A DNA stretch of 64,000 bases, taken from the NCBI GenBank assembly GCA_934130595.1, contig CAKOYF010000001.1, forward strand, positions 118,240-182,239, read 5' to 3'. Both the position numbers and the translations under genes were made by a program. Of this stretch, positions 7,722 through 16,355 are shown one piece after another; position 1 is the stretch's first letter, and each line of letters starts with the position of its first letter. Under the pieces are notes generated by a model. The model saw only the letters and a program-made list of their open reading frames with translations, was not told the DNA's origin and made no database searches. The DNA comes from an uncultured Clostridia bacterium. GTDB taxonomy: Bacteria > Bacillota > Clostridia > TANB77 > CAG-465.

Positions 7722-9035
7722 TTATCCTAAAAATCCTGAATAATTTCTGCTTACCATTTGTGTCTCTATTGTATTTAGTACTTCTAATCCAACACTTACT
7801 AAGATAAGTATTGAGTTACCACTAAATGATATAGATTGATTTGTGAAAGCCTGTAAAACTATTGGTAGAATTGCTATAGCAGCTAAGAATAAAGATCCTG
7901 CAGCTGTAATTTTTAATAATACATTGTTAATGTAATCTGATGTATTTTTACCAGCTCTTATACCTGGAATAAATCCACCATTTTTCTTTAAATTATTAGC
8001 AATTTCTACTGGATTTACTATAAACATAGTATAAACAAATGTAAATAGTATGATTAGTAACATGTATATTACTGCATATCCTACTAAGTAACCCCATGGA
8101 CTACTTGAAGATGCTGTAAATAAAGTATAAACACCTTTCCAAAATCCTGTTAAAGAATTTACATCAGTTACTAGGCTTATAATTATACTTGGGAATGACA
8201 TAAATGACATTGCAAATATAAGTGGCATAACGCCAGCCATAGCTAATTTTATTGGAATGTGTGTACTTTGACCACCATACATTTTTCTTCCAACTACTCT
8301 TTTTGCATAATTTACAGGAATTCTACGTTCAGCTTTTTGAACAAATACTACTGCAGCAACTACAGCTATTAATCCAACTATAAATGCAGCAAATATTAAT
8401 ATTCCAGTAAATCCGCTTCCAGCAATATTAGCAAATGCTTTTATTGTTGATGGTAAACCAGCAACTATACCAAAGAAAACTATCATTGATATACCGTTAC
8501 CGATACCATGTTCAGTAATTTTATCTCCTAGCCATGTTAGTAATGAAGTACCAGCCATTAAAGAAATTATAAATAGGAAAAATCCTAGATATTTTCCAGC
8601 ACCATATGTTAATGGTGTTAAAAGATATGCTTTGTATGTGAAGTATAATCCTAAACCTTCAATAAATGCAAACGCAATTGTTAAATATTTAGTATACTTA
8701 CTTAATTTCTTTCTTCCGCTTTCTCCTTCTTTGGCTAAACGCTCTAAACTTGGTATTACAAATTGTAATAAGTTTAAAACGATAGATGCTGTAATGTATG
8801 GTCCTATTGTCATTGAAAAAATAGATAATCTGCTAAATGCTCCACCAGAGATTAGGTTGATCATTGCTGATAATCCATTTGTTCCAGCACCTAATTGTTG
8901 ATTAATTGTTATTTTATCTAGACCAGGAATTGTAATAAAAGTTCCTACCCTAAATAAAAGTAATATTAGAAAAGTAAATAATAACTTTTTTCTAACATCT
9001 TTGACTGAGAATATGCTTTTAATATCTTCTAACAT
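7722..9035 (-). CDS. secY: Protein translocase subunit SecY
   Basis: The central channel of the Sec translocon, moving preproteins across or into the cytoplasmic membrane with SecE, SecG and SecA. 437 aa with about ten membrane helices and family blocks such as ITIPGLD near residue 33, GIGNGISMIVFFGIVAGLP mid-protein, and the cytoplasmic loop AERRIPVNYAKRVVGRKMYGGQSTHIP. It starts 1 bp after the L15 stop, typical of the spc operon. Here the operon ends at secY; the usual adk, map and infA do not follow. Confidence 0.97.
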   Translation of the reverse strand: MLEDIKSIFSVKDVRKKLLFTFLILLLFRVGTFITIPGLDKITINQQLGAGTNGLSAMINLISGGAFSRLSIFSMTIGPYITASIVLNLLQFVIPSLERLAKEGESGRKKLSKYTKYLTIAFAFIEGLGLYFTYKAYLLTPLTYGAGKYLGFFLFIISLMAGTSLLTWLGDKITEHGIGNGISMIVFFGIVAGLPSTIKAFANIAGSGFTGILIFAAFIVGLIAVVAAVVFVQKAERRIPVNYAKRVVGRKMYGGQSTHIPIKLAMAGVMPLIFAMSFMSFPSIIISLVTDVNSLTGFWKGVYTLFTASSSSPWGYLVGYAVIYMLLIILFTFVYTMFIVNPVEIANNLKKNGGFIPGIRAGKNTSDYINNVLLKITAAGSLFLAAIAILPIVLQAFTNQSISFSGNSILILVSVGLEVLNTIETQMVSRNYSGFLG

Positions 9036-9036
9036 A

Positions 9037-9477
9037 TTACTTCACCTCAGTCTTTCCACCTACAGCTTGTATTTTTTCTTCAGCAGTTTTTGAAAATTTA
9101 TTAGCTACAACAGTAAGTTTTTTAGTTAGAGTTCCGTTTCCTAGAACTTTAACTCCATCTAATTCATTTTTAATTATACCTTCAGACATTAATAGTTTGC
9201 TATCAACAACTGTACCATTGTCGAATTTTTCTAAATCACTTAAGTTAACTATTGCGTATTCAGTTGCAAAGTGATTTTTAAATCCTCTTTTAGGAATTCT
9301 TCTATATAAAGGTGTTTGTCCACCTTCAAATCCTCTTCTAATGCTACCGCCTGTTCTAGCTTTTTGACCTTTGTGTCCTTTTCCAGCTGTTTTTCCAAGA
9401 CCACTTCCAATACCTCTACCTACTCTTTTAGAGGTAGTTGTAGCACCGTATGCTGGAGCTAATTCGTGTATCTTCAT
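9037..9477 (-). CDS. rplO: 50S ribosomal protein L15
   Basis: Late-assembly protein of the large subunit. 146 aa with the Gly/Arg-rich N-terminus GRGIGSGLGKTAGKGHKGQKAR (about 21-42) that penetrates rRNA. AGGAGG precedes the ATG. Only 45 bp separate it from rpsE, so rpmD (L30), which normally sits here, is missing. Confidence 0.97.
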   Translation of the reverse strand: MKIHELAPAYGATTTSKRVGRGIGSGLGKTAGKGHKGQKARTGGSIRRGFEGGQTPLYRRIPKRGFKNHFATEYAIVNLSDLEKFDNGTVVDSKLLMSEGIIKNELDGVKVLGNGTLTKKLTVVANKFSKTAEEKIQAVGGKTEVK

Positions 9478-9522
9478 TCAAGCTTCCTCCTCTCTTATTA
9501 ATTACTAGTAATCATTATATCA

Positions 9523-10014
9523 TTATTTAAGTATTTCTTCTACTGTTTTTCCTCTAAGTTTAGCAACTTCTTCTGGTGTTCTCATAGCTTTTAATGCTTT
9601 TATTGTTGCATAAACAACATTTCTGCTGTTACGAGAACCAAGAGTTTTAGCTGTTACGTTTTTAACACCTGCAAGTTCTAGAACTGGTCTTACTGCACCA
9701 CCTGCAATGATACCTGTACCTTCAACTGCTGGTTTTAATATTACTTTAGATGAACCAAAGTTTGTAGTGTACTCATGAGGTAAAGTACCATTTACTAATG
9801 ATACTTCAACTAAGTTTTTCTTAGCGTCATCAGTAGCTTTTTTGATAGCTTCTGGAACTTCTGCAGATTTACCTGTACCAACGCCTACGTGACCATTTTC
9901 GTCACCAACAACTACTAATACACTAAATCTAAAAGTTCTACCACCTTTAACAACTTTAGCTACTCTGCTTACATTAACAACTTTTTCTTTTAATTCAGTT
10001 TTAGTTTCTGCCAT
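9523..10014 (-). CDS. rpsE: 30S ribosomal protein S5
   Basis: Small-subunit protein involved in decoding accuracy and mRNA unwinding at the entry channel. 163 aa from the ATG at 10014 (MAETKTELKEK), chosen because AAAGGAG lies 8 nt upstream; an in-frame ATG at 10032 contains that site. Signature: GGRTFRFSVLVVVGDENGHVG (double-stranded RNA-binding-like domain) and GTGIIAGGAVRPVLELAG. Confidence 0.96.
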   Translation of the reverse strand: MAETKTELKEKVVNVSRVAKVVKGGRTFRFSVLVVVGDENGHVGVGTGKSAEVPEAIKKATDDAKKNLVEVSLVNGTLPHEYTTNFGSSKVILKPAVEGTGIIAGGAVRPVLELAGVKNVTAKTLGSRNSRNVVYATIKALKAMRTPEEVAKLRGKTVEEILK

Positions 10015-10031
10015 TTTAGTTTCTCCTTTCA

Positions 10032-10391
10032 TTAGAATTCTAATCCAGCTTCTCTAGCTGCATCTGCTAATGCTTTAACTTTTCCATGGTATAAGTAACC
10101 ATTTCTATCAAAGACAACAGTGTTAATTTTTGCTTTTTTAGCACGTTCTGCGATTAATTTTCCAACTTCTGTAGCTGCTTCAACGTTAGATGCTTTAGCT
10201 TTAACTTCTTTATCTAATGTTGATGCTGAGCAGATAGTAGTTTGTTTTTCATCGTCTATTACTTGTGCATATATGTTATTTAGACTTTTGAAAACACAAA
10301 GTCTTGGTCTCATAGAAGTACCTTGAACTTTAGTTCTAACTCTTTTTTGTCTAATAGTTCTTGTAACTTTTCTATCTGTCTTATTTATCAT
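10032..10391 (-). CDS. rplR: 50S ribosomal protein L18
   Basis: 5S rRNA-binding protein of the central protuberance. 119 aa; basic N-terminus (TRTIRQKRVRTKVQG), then RLCVFKSLNNIYAQVIDD and the C-terminal VVFDRNGYLYHGKVKALADAAREAGL block. It lies between rplF and rpsE in the standard spc order. Confidence 0.97.
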   Translation of the reverse strand: MINKTDRKVTRTIRQKRVRTKVQGTSMRPRLCVFKSLNNIYAQVIDDEKQTTICSASTLDKEVKAKASNVEAATEVGKLIAERAKKAKINTVVFDRNGYLYHGKVKALADAAREAGLEF

Positions 10392-10419
10392 CTTAAGACT
10401 CCCTCCTTAACTTCTAAGA

Positions 10420-10956
10420 TTATTTCTTACCGCCAGCTTTTCCTTCTTTTCTTATTATTCTTTCGCCAGCGTATTTAATTCCTTTACCTTTATATGGTTC
10501 AGGTTGTCTCTTTTCTCTAATATTAGCAGCAACTTGACCAACTAATTGTTTGTCAATACCTTTTACTACTATTGTATTTGGATTTGGTACATCTATAGTT
10601 ATTCCTTCTATTTCTTCAATTTCAACAGGATGAGAATAACCTAAAGTTAGTACTAATTTATTACCTTGTTTTTGTGCTCTATATCCTATTCCGTTTACTT
10701 CTAATGTTTTTTCAAAACCATTAGTTACACCTACGATCATGTTATGAATTAAAGTTCTTGTTAATCCATGAATATTTCCGTGCATTTCATTGTCTATAGT
10801 TACTTTAATTTCATTTTCTTCTTGTGCTATATTAACGCAAGGTAAGAATTCTTGTGTTAAAGTTCCTTTTGGTCCTTTAACTGTAACTGTGTTTCCTTCG
10901 ATTTTTACTTCAACACCAGCTGGTATTGCTATAGGACTTTTACCTATTCTTGACAT
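10420..10956 (-). CDS. rplF: 50S ribosomal protein L6
   Basis: Large-subunit protein near the GTPase-associated centre. 178 aa with two tandem L6 folds: MSRIGKSPIAIPAGV at the start and the RNA-binding EPYKGKGIKYAGE motif near the C-terminus. GGAGGG lies upstream of the ATG. Confidence 0.97.
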   Translation of the reverse strand: MSRIGKSPIAIPAGVEVKIEGNTVTVKGPKGTLTQEFLPCVNIAQEENEIKVTIDNEMHGNIHGLTRTLIHNMIVGVTNGFEKTLEVNGIGYRAQKQGNKLVLTLGYSHPVEIEEIEGITIDVPNPNTIVVKGIDKQLVGQVAANIREKRQPEPYKGKGIKYAGERIIRKEGKAGGKK

Positions 10957-10990
10957 TTGGTATACCCTCCTTTATTTTTTAAATTCTATA

Positions 10991-11383
10991 TTACCAAATA
11001 TATGCTAAAACTTCGCCACCAACATTTTCTTTTCTAGCAGCTTTATCTGTCATAATTCCTTTAGATGTAGAAATAATTGCTATACCTAATCCGTTTAAAA
11101 CTCTAGGTAAGTCTTCTACATTTGCATATATTCTTAGACCTGGTTTACTAATTCTTTTTAAACCTTGTAAAACTTTTACATTGTTTTGATATTTTAATGT
11201 AATTCTTAAAGTTTTGTGTGAATCTTCAATTATATCTGCTGACTCAACGAAACCTTCAGATACTAAAATATTTGCTATTGCTTCTTTTTCCTTAGAATAA
11301 GGAACGTCAACTGTTGCATGTCTTTGAGCGTTAGCATTTCTTATTCTAGTTAACATGTCTGCAATTGGATCTGTTGTATTCAT
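10991..11383 (-). CDS. rpsH: 30S ribosomal protein S8
   Basis: Binds helix 21 of 16S rRNA and is the spc-operon repressor in E. coli. 130 aa; DPIADMLTRIRNA at the start and GIMTDKAARKENVGGEVLAYIW at the end are family signatures. Confidence 0.97.
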   Translation of the reverse strand: MNTTDPIADMLTRIRNANAQRHATVDVPYSKEKEAIANILVSEGFVESADIIEDSHKTLRITLKYQNNVKVLQGLKRISKPGLRIYANVEDLPRVLNGLGIAIISTSKGIMTDKAARKENVGGEVLAYIW

Positions 11384-11402
11384 TGCCTTTATTCCTCCTT
11401 TT

Positions 11403-11588
11403 CTACCAGCTTGCTTTTTTTACACCTGGTATATCTCCTTGATATGCTAATTTTCTAAAGCATAAACGGCATATTCCATATTTTCTCATGTAAGAATGTG
11501 GTCTTCCACATATTTTACATCTGTTATAATATCTTGTGCTAAATTTTGGTTCTCTTTGTTGTTTAGCTATCATAGATTTTTTTGCCAT
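11403..11588 (-). CDS. rpsN: 30S ribosomal protein S14, zinc-binding type
   Basis: Short 61-aa zinc-type S14 (rpsZ form). Four cysteines in CKICGRPH...CRLCF, at about 24, 27, 40 and 43, form the zinc ribbon. Firmicutes commonly carry this form in the spc operon. Confidence 0.97.
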   Translation of the reverse strand: MAKKSMIAKQQREPKFSTRYYNRCKICGRPHSYMRKYGICRLCFRKLAYQGDIPGVKKASW

Positions 11589-11600
11589 TTCAAGTCCTCC

Positions 11601-12140
11601 CTACTTTTCAGCGAATGGTAAGCCTAATAATTTTAATAATTCATAAGCTTCTTCATCTGTTTTTGCAGTTGTTACAAATACGATGTCCATTCCTCTTACT
11701 TTATCTATTTTATCATATTCTATTTCAGGGAAAATAATTTGTTCTTTTACTCCCATGTTATAGTTTCCTTTTCCATCGAAAGAGTGTGGATTAACTCCTT
11801 TAAAATCTCTTACACGTGGAAGTGCTACGTTAAAGAATTTAGTAGCGAAATCGTACATTTTTGCATTTCTTAATGTTACTTTGCATCCAATATTCATACC
11901 TTCTCTTAATTTGAAAGCAGCTATTGATTTTTTAGCTTTAGTAACGATTGGTTTTTGTCCAGAAATCATTTCTAGTTCTCCCATAGCTACGTCTAAAGCT
12001 TTAGAGTTATCTTTAACTTCTGAAACACCCATGTTTATAACTATTTTATCTAGCTTTGGTACTTGCATTATTGATTTGTATCCAAATTTTTCCATTAATG
12101 CAGGAACAACTTCAGTTGTATATTTTTCTTTAAGGTTCAT
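11601..12140 (-). CDS. rplE: 50S ribosomal protein L5
   Basis: 5S rRNA-binding protein that also contacts P-site tRNA. 179 aa; KIVINMGVSEVKDN, GQKPIVTKAKKSIAAFKLREGM and FPEIEYDKIDKVRGMDIVFVTTA are family blocks. AGGGAGG precedes the ATG. Confidence 0.97.
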   Translation of the reverse strand: MNLKEKYTTEVVPALMEKFGYKSIMQVPKLDKIVINMGVSEVKDNSKALDVAMGELEMISGQKPIVTKAKKSIAAFKLREGMNIGCKVTLRNAKMYDFATKFFNVALPRVRDFKGVNPHSFDGKGNYNMGVKEQIIFPEIEYDKIDKVRGMDIVFVTTAKTDEEAYELLKLLGLPFAEK

Positions 12141-12158
12141 TAACTTTTTCCCTCCTTA

Positions 12159-12479
12159 CTACTTCATTTCGTTACAGCATTTGCAAAATCTTGTTTTAGT
12201 ACCGTCTTCATTAACTTTAACTCCAAGTCTTACACCTTTTTCGCATTTATCACAATAAAAGCTTACTTTAGATGCATAAATTGGACTTTCAGATTTAACG
12301 ATTCCAGATTCTTGACCTTGCTTTCTAGCTTTAACATGTTTTGTTCTAACGTTTATATCTTTAACAATTACTTTACCAGATTTTTTATCTATGTCTAGTA
12401 TTGTTCCTTTTTTTCCTTTTTCAGCTCCTGTATTTACAATTACAGTATCACCTTTTTTTAATTTCATTTTTGTTAACAC
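12159..12479 (-). CDS. rplX: 50S ribosomal protein L24
   Basis: Early assembly-initiating large-subunit protein. 106 aa; KOW motif near the N-terminus (KKGDTVIVNTGAEKGKKGTILDID). The C-terminus has two cysteine pairs (CDKCEKG and CKCC) that could bind zinc. Confidence 0.96.
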   Translation of the reverse strand: MLTKMKLKKGDTVIVNTGAEKGKKGTILDIDKKSGKVIVKDINVRTKHVKARKQGQESGIVKSESPIYASKVSFYCDKCEKGVRLGVKVNEDGTKTRFCKCCNEMK

Positions 12480-12499
12480 TTTAATTTCACCTCCGTATA

Positions 12500-12868
12500 T
12501 TAAAGAACTTCAGGTGCTAGAGATAGTATTTTCATGTATTCACCATCTCTTAGTTCTCTTGCTACTGGTCCAAAAATACGTGTTCCTCTTGGTGTTTTAT
12601 CATCTTTGATTAAAACAGCAGCGTTTTCATCAAATCTAATATAAGAACCATCTTCACGTCTAAGACCTCTTTTACTTCTAACAATTACAGCTTTAACAAC
12701 ATCGCCTTTTTTAACTCCAGAGTTAGGTGCTGCTTTTTTTACAGATGCAACGATAACATCACCAATGTTACCCCATTTTCTGTAAGAACCACCAAGAACT
12801 CTAATACACATTAATTCTTTAGCTCCAGTGTTGTCTGCAACTTTTAATAATGTTTGTTGTTGTATCAT
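12500..12868 (-). CDS. rplN: 50S ribosomal protein L14
   Basis: Large-subunit protein at the subunit interface and the docking site of RsfS. 122 aa of standard length; MIQQQTLLKVADNTGAKELMCIRVLGG and RGTRIFGPVARELRD are family signatures. Confidence 0.98.
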   Translation of the reverse strand: MIQQQTLLKVADNTGAKELMCIRVLGGSYRKWGNIGDVIVASVKKAAPNSGVKKGDVVKAVIVRSKRGLRREDGSYIRFDENAAVLIKDDKTPRGTRIFGPVARELRDGEYMKILSLAPEVL

Positions 12869-12897
12869 GGATTAGTCCTCCCTTCAAATATATTTTA

Positions 12898-13152
12898 CTA
12901 TTTAACTTTTTCCACAATTCTTACAAGTCTATATCTTTTATCTTTACTTAGTGGTCTAGTTTCCATTACTTCTACAATATCTCCGATATCACATTCGTTG
13001 TTTTCGTCATGAACTTTAATTCTTAATGTTTTATTTTTGATTTTGTTGTAAAGTGGATCTTTAACTTTGTCGTCTATAGCAACAACTATTGTTTTGTCCA
13101 TTTTATTACTTACAACTTTTCCTTGTTTAGTTTTTCTTAAATTTCTTTCCAC
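12898..13152 (-). CDS. rpsQ: 30S ribosomal protein S17
   Basis: 16S rRNA-binding OB-fold protein. Start chosen at the GTG at 13152 (MERNLRKTKQGKVV): AAAGGAGG lies 8 nt upstream. An in-frame GTG at 13173 would overlap the L29 stop and lacks a binding site. The resulting 84 aa is the normal length. KMDKTIVVAIDDKVKDPLY and GDIVEVMETRPLSKDKRYRLV identify it. Confidence 0.95.
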   Translation of the reverse strand: MERNLRKTKQGKVVSNKMDKTIVVAIDDKVKDPLYNKIKNKTLRIKVHDENNECDIGDIVEVMETRPLSKDKRYRLVRIVEKVK

Positions 13153-13172
13153 GTTCTTATCCTCCTTTACCA

Positions 13173-13373
13173 CTAATTATTTTCCTTTTCTGCTATTACA
13201 GTATTAACTCTAGCTATTTCTTTTTTTACTAAAGTTATTTTCTTAGGGTTATCAAGGCCATTTAGAGATTTTTGAAATCTTAATTTAAAAAGTTCGTTTT
13301 TAAGTTCTTTCAATTCTTTTTGTAGTTGTTCAACTGACATATTTTTGTATTCATTGATTTTACTAGATTTCAT
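13173..13373 (-). CDS. rpmC: 50S ribosomal protein L29
   Basis: Small two-helix protein at the peptide exit tunnel, part of the SRP and trigger-factor docking site. 66 aa; NMSVEQLQKELKELKNELFKLRFQ is typical. Its ATG overlaps the L16 stop. Confidence 0.97.
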   Translation of the reverse strand: MKSSKINEYKNMSVEQLQKELKELKNELFKLRFQKSLNGLDNPKKITLVKKEIARVNTVIAEKENN

Positions 13374-13801
13374 TATTGTACTCCTCCTTCTTGATCTTCT
13401 CTTTTAACTATTTTACATCTTATTGGAAGTTTGTGAATAGCTTTAGCTAAAACTTCTTTTGAAGTAGCTTCGTCAAGACCTGAAATTTCAAATAATATTC
13501 TTCCTGGTTTAACAGCTGCTACGAAATATTCTGGATTTCCTTTTCCTGAACCCATACGAGATTCAGCTGGATGTTTAGTTATAGGTTTATCTGGGAATAT
13601 TTTAATCCAAGATTTACCAACTTTTTTAGTATATCTAGAAATAGTAACTCTGACAGATTCTATTTGGTTAGCAGTGATCCAAGCTGGTTCTAAAGCTTGT
13701 ATTCCGTATTCACCATCTGTAACTTTAGTACCTCTTTGAGCTTTTCCTTTTAATATACCTTTTTGTACTTTTCTATATTTAGTTCTTTTTGGTGACAACA
13801 T
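13373..13801 (-). CDS. rplP: 50S ribosomal protein L16
   Basis: Contacts A-site tRNA and helps organise the peptidyl transferase region. 142 aa; MLSPKRTKYRKVQKG at the start, RMGSGKGNPEYFVAAVKPGRILFE mid-protein. Confidence 0.98.
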   Translation of the reverse strand: MLSPKRTKYRKVQKGILKGKAQRGTKVTDGEYGIQALEPAWITANQIESVRVTISRYTKKVGKSWIKIFPDKPITKHPAESRMGSGKGNPEYFVAAVKPGRILFEISGLDEATSKEVLAKAIHKLPIRCKIVKREDQEGGVQ

Positions 13802-13803
13802 TT

Positions 13804-14460
13804 TTAGTTACCTCCTTCTTCAGTTTTTTTTGTAGGAAGTACTTCTCCTTTATATATCCAAACTTTAACACCTATAATACCATAAGTTGTTTTTGCTTCA
13901 GCAAATCCATAATCGATATCTGCTCTTAAAGTTTGAAGAGGAATTGTACCTTCATGATATGATTCTGTTCTAGCAATTTCTGCTCCACCTAAACGTCCAG
14001 ATACAGCAGTTTTAATTCCTAGTGCTCCAGCTTTCATTGTTTTTTGCATTGCTTGTTTCATAGCTTTTCTAAAAGATATTCTTTTTTCAAGTTGTAAAGC
14101 AATGTTTTCAGCTACTAATTGTGCAGCCATGTCAACATCTTTAACTTCAACAATATTTAAAGATATTTCTTTTCCAATTTTTTTACTTAATTTTGCTTTT
14201 ATTTCTTCGATTGCTGCTCCACCTTTTCCGATTATCATACCAGGTTTAGCTGCATATATATCTACTAAGACTTTATTTCCTTTTCTAGCTATTTCTATTT
14301 TATAGATACCAGCTGGTTTTAATAAGTCTTTAAGGTATTTACGAATGTTGTAATCTTCTACTAGGTTATTAGAATAATCTTGTTTATTAGCATACCATGT
14401 TGAAGACCAGTTTTTTATAATTCCAACTCTAAGTCCGTGTGGACTAACTTTTTGTCCCAT
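13804..14460 (-). CDS. rpsC: 30S ribosomal protein S3
   Basis: Part of the mRNA entry channel and its helicase activity, with S4 and S5. 218 aa; MGQKVSPHGLRVGI start, KH domain GMIIGKGGAAIEEIKAKL (about residues 75-92), C-terminal GAEIARTESYHEGTIPLQTLRADIDYG. Confidence 0.98.
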   Translation of the reverse strand: MGQKVSPHGLRVGIIKNWSSTWYANKQDYSNNLVEDYNIRKYLKDLLKPAGIYKIEIARKGNKVLVDIYAAKPGMIIGKGGAAIEEIKAKLSKKIGKEISLNIVEVKDVDMAAQLVAENIALQLEKRISFRKAMKQAMQKTMKAGALGIKTAVSGRLGGAEIARTESYHEGTIPLQTLRADIDYGFAEAKTTYGIIGVKVWIYKGEVLPTKKTEEGGN

Positions 14461-14476
14461 TTTAAACTTACCTCCT

Positions 14477-14818
14477 TTATGCTTCTTTTAACACAACTGT
14501 AATGTGACTAGTTCTTTTTCTAATTCTATTTGCTCTTCCTTGAGCTCTTGGCATAATTCTTTTCATTGTAGTTCCTTGGTTAGCATATATTTCAGAAATG
14601 TATAATTTGCTTTCGTCCATATTATGATTGTTAACTGCATTTGCCATTGCTGATTTAACTAATTTTTCAACTACTGGCGCAGCTGCTTTATTAGTATATT
14701 TTAATATTGCTATAGCTTCTTTAGCATTTTTTCCTCTAATAGTATCAATAACTATTTTAACTTTTCTAGCACTTATTCTAGCATGACGTAATTCAGCTCT
14801 TGCTTGTTTTTCTTCCAT
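14477..14818 (-). CDS. rplV: 50S ribosomal protein L22
   Basis: Its extended beta hairpin lines the nascent-peptide exit tunnel. 113 aa; AELRHARISARKVKIVIDTIRGKNAKEA start and MKRIMPRAQGRANRIRKRTSHITVVL hairpin and C-terminus. Confidence 0.97.
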   Translation of the reverse strand: MEEKQARAELRHARISARKVKIVIDTIRGKNAKEAIAILKYTNKAAAPVVEKLVKSAMANAVNNHNMDESKLYISEIYANQGTTMKRIMPRAQGRANRIRKRTSHITVVLKEA

Positions 14819-14848
14819 TTTTAGGCTCCTCCTTCATTAAAAGTTTCT

Positions 14849-15127
14849 TTATCTAACTTTAGTCTTTTTATCTCCAGAATGTCCTCTAAATAATCTTGTA
14901 GGAGCAAATTCTCCTAATTTGTGTCCAACCATTTCTTCAGTTACATATACTGGAACGTGTTTTCTTCCATCATGAACTGCAATAGTGTGACCAATCATTT
15001 GAGGATATATAGTAGAGGATCTTGACCAAGTCTTTATAGCTTCTTTTTTATCTTCTTCATTTAATTTTTCAACCTTAGCTAGTAATCTAGCATCTACGTA
15101 AGGTCCTTTTTTAAGTGATCTTGACAT
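14849..15127 (-). CDS. rpsS: 30S ribosomal protein S19
   Basis: Head protein that contacts the A-site finger and S13. 92 aa; MSRSLKKGPYVDARL start and GHKLGEFAPTRLFRGHSGDKK end are diagnostic. Confidence 0.98.
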   Translation of the reverse strand: MSRSLKKGPYVDARLLAKVEKLNEEDKKEAIKTWSRSSTIYPQMIGHTIAVHDGRKHVPVYVTEEMVGHKLGEFAPTRLFRGHSGDKKTKVR

Positions 15128-15145
15128 CTTCTATACCTCCAAATA

Positions 15146-15979
15146 CTATTTTTTATTTCTTCTCTTAACAATATACTTATCTGTTCTATTGTTAGTTTTT
15201 CTAGTTTTATAACCGTGTGCTGGTTTACCCCAAGGAGTACGTGGACCAGTGTGTCCAACTGGAGCTCTACCTTCACCACCACCATGTGGGTGATCTACTG
15301 GGTTCATAACAGATCCTCTAACTGAAGGTCTAACACCCATATGTCTTGTTCTACCAGCTTTTCCTAATTTTACGTTTTCAGCTTCTAGGTTACCAACTTG
15401 ACCTATGCAAGCTCTACATTCAACGCTTATAAGTCTCATTTCTCCTGAAGGCATTCTAACATGTGCATATTTTCCTTCTTTTGCCATAAGTTGTGCAGAC
15501 ATACCAGCACTTCTTACAAGTTGAGCACCTTTACCTTTGTTTAGTTCTATGTTATAGATCATAGTACCAACTGGTATAGCGTCTATTGGCATACAGTTAC
15601 CTGGTTTAATATCAGCTTTAGCAGCAGATATAACTTTGTCACCATCAGTAAGTCCTAATGGAGCGATTATATATGCTCTTTCACCATCTTCGTATTCGAT
15701 TAAAGCGATGTTAGCAGTTCTATTTGGATCATATTCGATACCTATTACTGTTGCTTCCATATCAACTTTATTTCTTTTAAAATCGATTACTCTATATTTT
15801 CTTCTGTTTCCGCCACCATGATGTCTTACAGTTATTTTACCAGTGTTGTTTCTTCCTGCATTTTTCTTTAATGTAGTAAGTAAACTTTTTTCTGGTATGT
15901 TTTTTGTAATTTCATCGTTAGTTAATGTTGTTGTATTTCTTAGTGATGGAGTAACAGGTTTAAATGATTTTATTCCCAT
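15146..15979 (-). CDS. rplB: 50S ribosomal protein L2
   Basis: Primary rRNA-binding protein needed for subunit association and peptidyl transferase activity. 277 aa; GKITVRHHGGGNRRKYRVIDFKR in the OB-fold half and MNPVDHPHGGGEGRAPVG, with the essential histidine region, in the C-terminal half. Confidence 0.98.
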   Translation of the reverse strand: MGIKSFKPVTPSLRNTTTLTNDEITKNIPEKSLLTTLKKNAGRNNTGKITVRHHGGGNRRKYRVIDFKRNKVDMEATVIGIEYDPNRTANIALIEYEDGERAYIIAPLGLTDGDKVISAAKADIKPGNCMPIDAIPVGTMIYNIELNKGKGAQLVRSAGMSAQLMAKEGKYAHVRMPSGEMRLISVECRACIGQVGNLEAENVKLGKAGRTRHMGVRPSVRGSVMNPVDHPHGGGEGRAPVGHTGPRTPWGKPAHGYKTRKTNNRTDKYIVKRRNKK

Positions 15980-15992
15980 TTTTTATTCCCTC

Positions 15993-16355
15993 CTAGTTAT
16001 TTCCAAATGCTGAACTAATTTCTTCTATTTCAGTTTTATATTTTTTGTTAACTTTAGTTTCTTTTCCACCTTTTGCAAGATATTTAACATCTGCTGGGTT
16101 AGTATCAATACTTACTATAGCTTTTTTCCAAGCTTTAGTTACCCCTTGGTGTACTCCAACTCTTTTAGCTTTTCCATCATATCTTAAAGTATTTACTTTT
16201 AATACTTTAACACCAAAAAGCTCTTCAACTGCATTTTTAATTTCAACTTTTGAAGAATTTAAAGCAACTTCAAAAGTATATTTTCCGTTTGCAATTTCGC
16301 TATAACTTTTCTCAGTCATTATAGGTTTGATTATAACGTCTTCTGCGTGTCTCAT
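15993..16355 (-). CDS. rplW: 50S ribosomal protein L23
   Basis: Tunnel-exit protein that docks trigger factor and SRP. 120 aa, longer than the usual 95-100 aa; the extra residues are a charged C-terminal tail. Core: VIIKPIMTEKSYSEIANGKYTFEVALNSSKVEIKNAVEELF. Confidence 0.96.
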   Translation of the reverse strand: MRHAEDVIIKPIMTEKSYSEIANGKYTFEVALNSSKVEIKNAVEELFGVKVLKVNTLRYDGKAKRVGVHQGVTKAWKKAIVSIDTNPADVKYLAKGGKETKVNKKYKTEIEEISSAFGNN

